Positions 1 through 5,163 of a stretch of 6,362 nucleotides of DNA are shown piece by piece. The notes under the pieces were generated by a model. That model did not search any database, was not told the origin of the DNA, and saw only the letters and a list, made by a program, of their open reading frames with translations. The position numbers were made by a program, and so were the translations under genes. Within the stretch, counting starts at the first letter, position 1. Every line of letters begins with the position of its first letter. This stretch comes from Deltaproteobacteria bacterium (GTDB lineage: Bacteria > Desulfobacterota > Binatia > Binatales > Binataceae), in NCBI GenBank assembly GCA_021786815.1, contig JAJYMR010000285.1, forward strand, positions 1 to 6,362, read 5' to 3'.

Positions 1-1017
1 ATAGTCCTGCTCGCGCTCGGAGCGTCGCCAATCGGCGTGTTCGTCGCGCTATGGGAGGGCGCGTTCGGAAGCTGGTTCGCGCTCGCCGACACGCTCGTCA
101 AGTCAACGCCGCTGGTCTTCACCGGGCTTGCGATCGCGGTCGCGTTCTCCGGCTCGCTATGGAATATCGGCGCGGATGGCCAACTGATAATCGGCGCGCT
201 CGCGGCGGGGGCAATCGGTCCGATGCTCGCCGGATGGCCGCGCCCGCTCGGAATATCTGTGGTTCTCGCCGCGGGCGCGGCGGGCGGCGCTTTATGGGGA
301 GGGATGTGCGGGTGGCTTCGGGCGCGGCGGGCGACCAGCGAGGTCATCAGCACGATCATGCTGAACTTCGTCGCGATGCAGCTTCTGAGCTGGGCGGTTC
401 ACGGCCCGCTGATAGAGCCGCCGGGCGCGTATCCGAAGAGCGTCGCGATCGCGCCGAGCGCGCGGATGTACACGTTTGCGCCACCTTCGCAGTTGAATCC
501 CGGGATGCTGCTGGCGCTCGGGCTCGCGCTCGGATGCTACTTCTTTCTCTATCGCAGCACGGCCGGCTTCGAGCTTCGCGCGCTTGGAAAGAACCGTCGC
601 GCGGCAACTTTCTTCGGAATTCCGATAACCGCGGTCACGCTGTGGGCGATGGCGCTGAGCGGGGCGCTCGCCGGTCTTGGCGGCGCGGTGCAGGTCTCCG
701 CGATTACCCATCGCCTGTACGAAAAAATGTCGCCCGGATGGGGCTACGAGGCGATCGCGGTCGCGCTCGTCGCGCGGCTTCATCCGCTATGGATCGTCGT
801 GGCCGCGATTTTTTTCGGCGCGCTCGATAGCGGCGCGCAGGCGATGCAGCGCACGCAGGGCGTCTCGCCGGTGCTCGTGCAGGTGGTGCAGGGGCTCGTT
901 ATCCTGATCCTGCTCGCGCTCGACACGCCCGCCTTCTCGCGCCTTCGCGAGTCGTTCGGACAGGTCGCGGAGACGGCGGGTTCCGAGGAGACGGCTCCGG
1001 AGGGCGGCGATGCTTGA
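1..1017 (+). CDS. ABC transporter permease, BPD_transp_2 family, nucleoside/BMP type (5' end outside window)
   Basis: This is a polytopic inner-membrane permease subunit of an ABC importer. The open frame runs back to base 1 with hydrophobic codons (IVLLALGASPIG) ahead of the GTG at 37. Since family members begin with such a helix, I read the gene as cut by the window edge; GTG 37 is probably internal. The visible part is 338 residues. Typical family segments are TPLVFTGLAIAVAF then NIGADGQL (about residues 36-62), several further hydrophobic helices, a cytoplasmic loop RALGKNRRAATFFGI (about 193-207) with the G-x-N-x-x-A-A coupling pattern, SGALAGLGGA (about 220-229), and a C-terminal GYEAIAVALVARLHP stretch. 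The next gene encodes a second permease of the same family, and paired unequal permeases are usual for BMP-dependent nucleoside/purine importers. The substrate is inferred from family resemblance; a sugar or other small polar substrate is possible. The ATPase and lipoprotein receptor genes would be expected upstream, outside the window. Confidence 0.9.
   Translation: MVLLALGASPIGVFVALWEGAFGSWFALADTLVKSTPLVFTGLAIAVAFSGSLWNIGADGQLIIGALAAGAIGPMLAGWPRPLGISVVLAAGAAGGALWGGMCGWLRARRATSEVISTIMLNFVAMQLLSWAVHGPLIEPPGAYPKSVAIAPSARMYTFAPPSQLNPGMLLALGLALGCYFFLYRSTAGFELRALGKNRRAATFFGIPITAVTLWAMALSGALAGLGGAVQVSAITHRLYEKMSPGWGYEAIAVALVARLHPLWIVVAAIFFGALDSGAQAMQRTQGVSPVLVQVVQGLVILILLALDTPAFSRLRESFGQVAETAGSEETAPEGGDA
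999..1004 (+). promoter_or_regulatory. Ribosome binding site for second permease gene
   Basis: GGAGGG lies inside the last codons of the upstream permease gene, 5 nt before the ATG at 1010. It is a near-perfect Shine-Dalgarno and fixes the start of the downstream gene, which overlaps the upstream stop by 8 bp. This indicates translational coupling of the two permease subunits. Confidence 0.7.
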
Positions 1018-1924
1018 GGCGTTCCTAAATTCCACCATCAGCATGGCGACGCCGATCCTGCTCGCGGCGCTTGGCGAACTGCTCGTCGAACGAGCCGGCA
1101 TAATCAATATCGGGATCGAAGGCGCGATGTTGGCGGCGTCGTTCTTCGGGCTTGCCGCCGCGTACTTCACGGGCAGCCTCGCGCTTGGCCTGATTGCCGC
1201 CGTCGGCGCGGCGGTCGCGATGAACGCGATACTGGCGGTGCTGGTGGTGAATCTCGCGGTGAACCAGGTGGTCGCCGGAACCGCGCTCGATATCCTCGCG
1301 GTGGGGCTGACGGGGGTCTTCTACCGCCGGATGTTCGGAATCACCGGCAAGGCCTTCATGGTGCGCTCGATGCCGCGGGTCGCGCTCGGCCCGCTCGCCG
1401 GCCTTCCGGTCGTGGGCAAGCCGTTCTTCGATCAGAACGCGCTCGTGTATCTCGCGTTTGCGATGGTGCCCGCGGTCGCATGGCTGGTCGGAAGGACGCG
1501 CTACGGGCTTAGGCTTCGCGCGGCCGGCGAGAACCCGGCCGCCGCCGACGCGCTCGGGCTTGGCGTGTACGCGCTCAGATGGCAGGCGCTTGTGGCCGCA
1601 GGCGTGATGAGCGGCCTTGCGGGAGCGTTCCTGACGCTCGCCTACGCCAACACCTTCGTCGAGAATATCACGGCTGGACGCGGCTTTGTCGCGCTTGCGG
1701 TGGTGATCGTCGGGCGATGGAATCCATGGGGACTGGTGGCGGCGTCGCTTCTTTTCGGGGCCGCGACGGCGCTTCAGTTCGGGTTGCAGGCTCTAGGCAC
1801 CGCGGTTCCGTATCAGCTTTTTCTCGCGCTTCCTTATGCGCTCACGCTCGTCGTGCTTGCGGGATTCGGCGGCGGTGTCGACGCGCCAAGCGCGCTCGGC
1901 GAGCCCTACAGCCGCTCGTCGTGA
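1010..1924 (+). CDS. ABC transporter permease, BPD_transp_2 family, nucleoside/BMP type (second subunit)
   Basis: This complete 304-residue polytopic membrane protein is the partner permease of the preceding gene. The start is ATG 1010, supported by GGAGGG 5 nt upstream. The N-terminus TPILLAALGELLVERAGIINIGIEGAML (read in two parts: residues 14-27 and 28-41) is the hallmark of the shorter permease in nucleoside/BMP-type importers. Other visible features are NLAVNQVVAGTALDILAVGL (81-100), the cytoplasmic coupling loop LRAAGENPAAADALGL (169-184), MSGLAGAFLTLAY (200-212) and GRGFVALAVVIVGRWNPWG (223-241). About eight to ten hydrophobic segments can be discerned. Length is normal for the family (about 300). 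Together the two permeases should form the heterodimeric channel through which an ATPase encoded elsewhere drives uptake. Nucleosides or purines are the best guess for substrate; a simple-sugar importer is the main alternative. Confidence 0.92.
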   Translation: MLEAFLNSTISMATPILLAALGELLVERAGIINIGIEGAMLAASFFGLAAAYFTGSLALGLIAAVGAAVAMNAILAVLVVNLAVNQVVAGTALDILAVGLTGVFYRRMFGITGKAFMVRSMPRVALGPLAGLPVVGKPFFDQNALVYLAFAMVPAVAWLVGRTRYGLRLRAAGENPAAADALGLGVYALRWQALVAAGVMSGLAGAFLTLAYANTFVENITAGRGFVALAVVIVGRWNPWGLVAASLLFGAATALQFGLQALGTAVPYQLFLALPYALTLVVLAGFGGGVDAPSALGEPYSRSS

Positions 1925-2022
1925 AAAAGCGCCGCTCGGCGCATCCGAGGCTCGATTGGGCGGCGTTTCGGGACGCATTTTCGCGCGCGGCCCGCGATGA
2001 TATAGATGATCGCGTAACCACG

Positions 2023-2286
2023 ATGCGCGATAGCTCAATAGACGGCACTTCATTTCCGATTGGTCGATGCGAGCGGTGCGGCAAGTCCGTGCTCACCTAC
2101 GTCGCTCTCGCATCGGATGGCGCCGAGCGCCGCTTCTGCACGCATTGCGACGCGCCTCTCGACGGCGAGCCCGAATGGGTCTCGGCCGAGGAGCTCGAAT
2201 CGCTTGGCTACTACTTCGGCTCGCGTCCGCCGGTGGCCGGTGGATGCGGCTGCGGCGCTGGCGGCGGATGCTCCCGAAAAAACTGA
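2023..2286 (+). CDS. Small cysteine-rich zinc-ribbon protein, function unknown
   Basis: This 87-residue protein carries two CxxC knuckles, CERC (16-19) and CTHC (39-42), spaced as in a treble-clef zinc ribbon that would bind one Zn ion. An acidic stretch follows (EPEWVSAEELESLGYYFG, 49-66), then a glycine/cysteine tail GGCGCGAGGGCSRKN (73-87) with three more Cys. The tail could bind a second metal or serve in metal transfer, but I do not recognise a named family. The start is uncertain. ATG 2023 gives a short leader before the first knuckle. An in-frame GTG at 1921 overlaps the permease stop (GTGA) and would give 121 residues beginning with a basic VKKRR stretch. Neither start has a clear Shine-Dalgarno. 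The gene follows the permeases directly, and its stop lies 7 bp from the converging trmL stop. Whether it belongs functionally to the transporter is unknown. Confidence 0.65.
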   Translation: MRDSSIDGTSFPIGRCERCGKSVLTYVALASDGAERRFCTHCDAPLDGEPEWVSAEELESLGYYFGSRPPVAGGCGCGAGGGCSRKN

Positions 2287-2293
2287 CGCCGCG

Positions 2294-2770
2294 CTAGCTC
2301 TCCGCCGTTATTGCGTCGGTCTGGCGGAGCGCTTCGTAAACAACGATCGAAACCGCGTTGGAAAGATTCAGGCTTCTGACGCCCGGCTCGAAAATCGGAA
2401 TCCGATAGGTCCGCTCGATTCGCTCGCGGATGAAATCCTCTCCGAGTCCCTTCGTTTCGCATCCAAAGACCAAAAAATCGCCGGGCGCGTACTTTGCCGC
2501 GAGGTACGAACGCCCCGCACGCGCCGAGAAGAACTTCATCGGCGCTTCGGCGTGCTCGCGCGCGAATTCGTCCCATCCCGCATAGGTCTTCAGATCGACC
2601 ATCGGCCAGTAATCCAGGCCCGCGCGCTTCAGGTAGCGGTCTTCGAGCGAGAACCCGAGCGGCCCGACCAGATGAAGCCGAAGCCGGGTTGCGGCCGTGA
2701 GCCTTGCGATCGAGCCGGTATTCTGGGGAATTTCGGGCTGGACCAGGACGATGTGGAGAAGAGGCTCCAT
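2294..2770 (-). CDS. trmL: tRNA (cytidine(34)-2'-O)-methyltransferase TrmL
   Basis: This SPOUT-class methyltransferase transfers a methyl group from S-adenosylmethionine to the ribose 2'-OH of the wobble nucleotide (position 34) in leucine tRNAs; it is cytoplasmic and acts as a dimer. The protein is 158 residues, essentially the length of Escherichia coli TrmL (157). Motif 1 is PQNTGSIARLTAAT (15-28), followed by LHLVGPLGF (32-40). Motif 2 is FGCETKGL (102-109), and motif 3 in the trefoil knot is RSLNLSNAVSIVVYEALRQ (132-150). All three are intact, including the N-T-G, E-T-x-G-L and S-L-N-L-S-N-A cores. The start is ATG 2770, 9 bp after the stop of the DUF1285 gene. The gene is last in a minus-strand cluster and converges on the zinc-ribbon gene. 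A run of six T residues follows its stop on the coding strand, but I see no convincing terminator hairpin before it. Confidence 0.93.
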   Translation of the reverse strand: MEPLLHIVLVQPEIPQNTGSIARLTAATRLRLHLVGPLGFSLEDRYLKRAGLDYWPMVDLKTYAGWDEFAREHAEAPMKFFSARAGRSYLAAKYAPGDFLVFGCETKGLGEDFIRERIERTYRIPIFEPGVRSLNLSNAVSIVVYEALRQTDAITAES

Positions 2771-2779
2771 CGCGGACGC

Positions 2780-3259
2780 TTACGAACCGTTGGCGCCGGG
2801 CGCGAGCCTTATCGGGTGGCGTCCGTCCTTGAGCCGCAGGTAAAACGCGCCGTCCTCGCCCATCTCGAAATGCGGGCTTAGATGGTAGTAGGCCGGGCGC
2901 AGGAAGCGGGCGCGGAATTCACCGCCCTTGACCCGCGTGTAAAGCACGTTGTCGGCGCCGACTTCGAGCGCTGAGGGGTCGAGCGGTTCGCGCGCCTCGT
3001 CGTTCAGAACCAGCATGTAACCGCCGGCGCCGTCGTCCTCGAGCGATTTGACGACGTAGGGCGTGTCCTCGACCGTGATCGAGGCGCGCTCCTCGGCGAC
3101 CTGAAGATAAAACGAACCGTCGGGGTTGCGCCGGATGCTGCGCGAGAACAGGAGCGCGATACGCGGGTTATCGATTCGCTCCTCGTCGCTGTACCAGTTC
3201 CCGTCCCTGCGAAACGAAATTTTGCCTGACTCGACTGCGTAAAAACCCGCGCGTGGCAT
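2780..3259 (-). CDS. DUF1285-family protein, function unknown
   Basis: This 159-residue soluble-looking protein has no signal peptide or membrane helix. The pattern RDGNWYSDEERIDNPRIALL (18-37), FSRSIRRNPDGSFYLQV (38-54) and ITVEDTPYVVKSLE (61-74) matches what I know of DUF1285: a D-G-x-W-x near the N-terminus, an L-F-S-x-x-x-R-R segment, a repeated aromatic beta unit and an E-D-x-P-Y/F-V core. A second module follows, with YTRVKGGEFRARFLRPAYYHL (107-127, two abutting strands) and GAFYLRLKDGRHPI (137-150), which repeats the strand-rich pattern. The family is small and all-beta, with no assigned biochemical role that I can name. ATG 3259 lies 6 bp after the dtd stop, and trmL begins 9 bp after this gene ends, so all three are very probably co-transcribed. 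That placement suggests, but does not show, a role linked to tRNA or translation. Family assignment was made by eye. Confidence 0.7.
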   Translation of the reverse strand: MPRAGFYAVESGKISFRRDGNWYSDEERIDNPRIALLFSRSIRRNPDGSFYLQVAEERASITVEDTPYVVKSLEDDGAGGYMLVLNDEAREPLDPSALEVGADNVLYTRVKGGEFRARFLRPAYYHLSPHFEMGEDGAFYLRLKDGRHPIRLAPGANGS

Positions 3260-3265
3260 CTGAAA

Positions 3266-3712
3266 TCAGCGATCCCGGCTGTCCAGCATGATTGTGACCG
3301 GGCCGTCGTTCGTAAGCGTGACCTGCATCGTCGCTCCGAATCGGCCGGTTTCAACGTTAACACCGCTTTCCCGCACGAGCGACAGGAAATGCTCGTACAG
3401 GCGGCGCGCCTCGTCGGGCGGCGCCGCTTTGGTAAACGACGGCCGGCGCCCGGCGCTGGTGTCGGCCAGCAGCGTGAACTGCGAGATCACCATCAGTTCG
3501 CCGCCGATCTTGTCGAGCGCGAGGTTCATCTTGCCCTCGGCGTCGGCGAACACGCGAAGCCCGAGTATCCGGTCGGCCAGAAACCCGGCGTCCTGCTCGG
3601 TATCGCCCTGCGCGACCCCAAGCAAAACGACGAATCCGCGCCCGATTCGGCCTACGACGCCGCCGTCGATTTCAACTTCAGCCTTTGAGACTCGTTGAAG
3701 AACAGCACGCAT
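3266..3712 (-). CDS. dtd: D-aminoacyl-tRNA deacylase (D-Tyr-tRNA(Tyr) deacylase type)
   Basis: This cytoplasmic proofreading enzyme hydrolyses D-amino acids (and glycine mischarged on tRNA-Ala) from tRNA, recycling the tRNA and keeping D-residues out of protein. From ATG 3712 it is 148 residues, the usual length. The N-terminus MRAVLQRVSKAEVEIDG (1-17) is the family's canonical start. SQFTL (77-81) is the first active-site motif, and NDGPVT (135-140) contains the Gly-cisPro pair (137-138) that excludes L-aminoacyl substrates. GRRPSFTKAAPP (88-99) is also characteristic. An in-frame TTG at 3724 would add four residues and has AGGG shortly upstream, but the conserved N-terminus favours ATG 3712. 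It is first in the cluster with the DUF1285 gene and trmL. A GATAAT sequence (3722-3717 on the coding strand) lies just before the ATG and could be a -10 box for a nearly leaderless transcript, but I see no matching -35. Confidence 0.95.
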   Translation of the reverse strand: MRAVLQRVSKAEVEIDGGVVGRIGRGFVVLLGVAQGDTEQDAGFLADRILGLRVFADAEGKMNLALDKIGGELMVISQFTLLADTSAGRRPSFTKAAPPDEARRLYEHFLSLVRESGVNVETGRFGATMQVTLTNDGPVTIMLDSRDR

Positions 3713-3724
3713 ATCAATTATCAA

Positions 3725-3767
3725 GCGCCCTATCCAAGGCCGGCGTTGAACCGGCTCAACAGGGCGC
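3725..3767. repeat. Nested inverted repeat between glycosyltransferase gene end and dtd start
   Basis: GCGCCCT at 3725-3731 is perfectly complementary to AGGGCGC at 3761-3767. Inside it, GTTGA (3745-3749) pairs with TCAAC (3756-3760), and the 16-bp core 3745-3760 (GTTGAACCGGCTCAAC) is a palindrome except for one symmetric pair. The two right-hand arms abut, so a single stem of 12 pairs with a 13-nt bulge can form. It sits in the 135-bp gap between two minus-strand genes, immediately upstream of dtd. It may be an operator, a 5' leader structure or part of a transcription end for the glycosyltransferase gene. There is no T tract next to it, so a classical terminator is unlikely. Confidence 0.4.
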
Positions 3768-3798
3768 CGACCCAGATTATTCTCCGCAGGACTTCGCG

Positions 3799-3814
3799 CT
3801 CAAGTCTCCTTGAG
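3799..3814. repeat. Short perfect inverted repeat downstream of glycosyltransferase gene
   Basis: CTCAAG (3799-3804), a TCTC loop (3805-3808) and CTTGAG (3809-3814) form a 6-bp perfect stem with a tetraloop. It lies about 34 bp beyond the glycosyltransferase stop codon in the direction of transcription. A run of seven T residues (coding strand, 3841-3835) lies before the hairpin rather than after it, so this does not have the layout of an intrinsic terminator. It could still protect the 3' end or be chance. Confidence 0.25.
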
Positions 3815-3847
3815 AGGCAGTGGTCACGGCGGCCAAAAAAAGCTGTC

Positions 3848-5044
3848 CTACTCGACCCATCCCAAAATTCTCCGCCGCCATATGCCAAGAGGGACTCGGT
3901 CCTGAGCGACCATGCGCGGGTAGTCGGCGAAGCGCCACTCTTGCAACTCGGACCTGGATATTTCACCGGCGGGCGAAAGGAAATAGAGGCACGCCTCGCT
4001 TACTTCTTCGGGCGCTATGAAGCGCATGCAATAACCCTTGCCGCCGCACGATGGGGTCTTCACATGATGAACGCATGGGCTGCACAGCAACGGACGATAG
4101 AAGATAATCTTTTTGGCAGGGTCTCCCAGCCTGGCGTAGTGGTCGGGGTGGACCGGGCCGAAAAGCCCTACGGTCGGCGTCTCCAGCGCCAGCCCCAGGT
4201 GAAGAGGACCGCTGTCGTTTGTCAAAAGACAGTCCGCCCTCTGCAGCAAGGCAAGCAGGCTGCCCAGTGAGCTCTCGCCGGCCAGATTCCTGACTCGCTC
4301 GCTCTGATCCGCGAGCCTGCGCCGTAGCTCCTCGACATAGTCAAACTCGGCGGCAAGTCCTATAAGCCCTACCTTGAGGTTCTCAACTGCGCCGAGCACG
4401 CGAGAGACCGCTGCGGCGTAAAATTCTATCGGCCATCTGCGCACCCGGGCTTTTTCGGAAGCGTTGGGATTTACGATCAGCAGCTTTGTCGGCGGCTCAC
4501 ACCAGCCTTCCAACAGGCCGCGCGCATGTGCCCTATCCTGATCGGCGATGGTAAGCGAAATCCTCGTCAGCCCGTCGTCCACTTTGCATCCGAGAGCGCG
4601 CGCCATCTGCAGGTAAAGCTCGTGTACGGGCGAGAGCAGGTTGGCGTGAATCACCTCGTCGAAGACACGGCTCCTGAGCCAATCGCTGGAGCGCCAGAAG
4701 CCCAGGCGCACCGAGCTGCCGCTCAGATGCGCTATCGCGGCTGAAGTGTGGCGATGCGTGTGAATCTGCAAGTCAAGAAATATAGAAGGTCGGATCCGGC
4801 GAAGTTCCCGAATCACGGAAAGTCCTTGCGAAACAGACAGCGGAAACGGGCACGGATCAATCGCGAAGCTCTGATCAATTCCTTTGTAACGCCTTATCAA
4901 CGGCAGGTTGGGCGGATTAGTTATGTACACAACTCTGGAATGTGGAAATGTGTCCTTCAACGCTGCTATCAGCGGCAGCGTAGTAACAACGCTGCCTATG
5001 CCGCCAATCTTCAAAACACAAATTACAGGTGCCTCGCGAATCAT
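3848..5044 (-). CDS. Glycosyltransferase family 9 (ADP-heptose:LPS heptosyltransferase-like)
   Basis: This 398-residue GT-B fold glycosyltransferase is related to the heptosyltransferases that add sugars from nucleotide donors to lipopolysaccharide core or other surface glycans at the cytoplasmic face of the inner membrane. The N-terminal acceptor domain begins VICVLKIGGIGSVVTTLPLI (7-26), where family members normally read G-D-V/x; here Ser18 replaces the Asp. The C-terminal donor domain has VNPNASEKARVRRWP (191-205), LLTNDSGPLHLGLAL (273-287) and PTVGLFGPVHPDHY (290-303). Four Cys in C-x-x-C (321, 324) and later positions 333 and 339 match the frequent GT9 pattern ending in C-M. The start is ATG 5044, with GGGGA 4 nt upstream; an in-frame TTG at 5095 would add 17 residues but lacks this support. 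The gene follows an MFS gene on the same strand after 119 bp. Acceptor and donor sugar cannot be read from sequence. Confidence 0.9.
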   Translation of the reverse strand: MIREAPVICVLKIGGIGSVVTTLPLIAALKDTFPHSRVVYITNPPNLPLIRRYKGIDQSFAIDPCPFPLSVSQGLSVIRELRRIRPSIFLDLQIHTHRHTSAAIAHLSGSSVRLGFWRSSDWLRSRVFDEVIHANLLSPVHELYLQMARALGCKVDDGLTRISLTIADQDRAHARGLLEGWCEPPTKLLIVNPNASEKARVRRWPIEFYAAAVSRVLGAVENLKVGLIGLAAEFDYVEELRRRLADQSERVRNLAGESSLGSLLALLQRADCLLTNDSGPLHLGLALETPTVGLFGPVHPDHYARLGDPAKKIIFYRPLLCSPCVHHVKTPSCGGKGYCMRFIAPEEVSEACLYFLSPAGEISRSELQEWRFADYPRMVAQDRVPLGIWRRRILGWVE

Positions 5045-5048
5045 CACT

Positions 5049-5053
5049 TCCCC
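5049..5053 (-). promoter_or_regulatory. Ribosome binding site for glycosyltransferase gene
   Basis: On the coding strand GGGGA (5053 down to 5049) is followed by four bases and the ATG at 5044. It is the best Shine-Dalgarno match near any candidate start of this gene, and is the reason ATG 5044 is preferred over the TTG at 5095. Confidence 0.5.
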
Positions 5054-5111
5054 AGAAACAGGCTTTCGGATGCGAGTCACGTCGGCTACTCGCAACCCTA
5101 CATTTACGATG

Positions 5112-5136
5112 CGGCTTGCGTGTTGTTAGAAAGCCG
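5112..5136. repeat. Inverted repeat in the MFS-glycosyltransferase gap
   Basis: CGGCTT (5112-5117) and AAGCCG (5131-5136) are perfect complements around a 13-nt loop. They lie about 28 bp past the MFS stop codon on the minus strand. There is no T run after the stem in that direction, so it is at best a weak or factor-assisted 3' end for the MFS transcript. No convincing promoter for the glycosyltransferase gene is visible in this 119-bp gap. Confidence 0.25.
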
Positions 5137-5163
5137 TGGCTGTTCAGCTCGGCGGATGCGCTG

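Noticed and set aside
292..1170. Long open frames on the opposite strand and other frames inside the permease genes
   Set aside because: They are Arg/Ala-rich shadows typical of high-GC coding DNA, without recognisable domains, and overlap genes with clear family signatures.
2277..2296. Possible intrinsic terminator after trmL (six T residues on the minus strand)
   Set aside because: No stable GC-rich stem directly precedes the T run; the only candidate pairings are short with long loops, and the A run is part of the zinc-ribbon coding sequence (Lys-Asn end).
2060..2881. A 273-codon plus-strand open frame across the zinc-ribbon gene and trmL
   Set aside because: It lies antisense to the intact trmL gene, has Arg/Pro-rich low-complexity composition and no domain. 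The minus-strand reading has all three TrmL motifs.
3506..3517. CTTGTCGAG inside dtd as a second copy of the REP-like element
   Set aside because: It encodes conserved Dtd residues (L-D-K-I), lacks the palindromic partner arm, and is explained by coding.
3835..3850. Possible terminator at the end of the glycosyltransferase gene (seven T residues on the minus strand)
   Set aside because: No complementary stem lies upstream of the T run, and the nearby hairpin at 3799-3814 is on the wrong side of it.
3695..4270. A 191-codon plus-strand open frame over the dtd upstream gap and glycosyltransferase 3' end
   Set aside because: It is antisense to conserved GT9 residues and has no family resemblance; judged to be a shadow.
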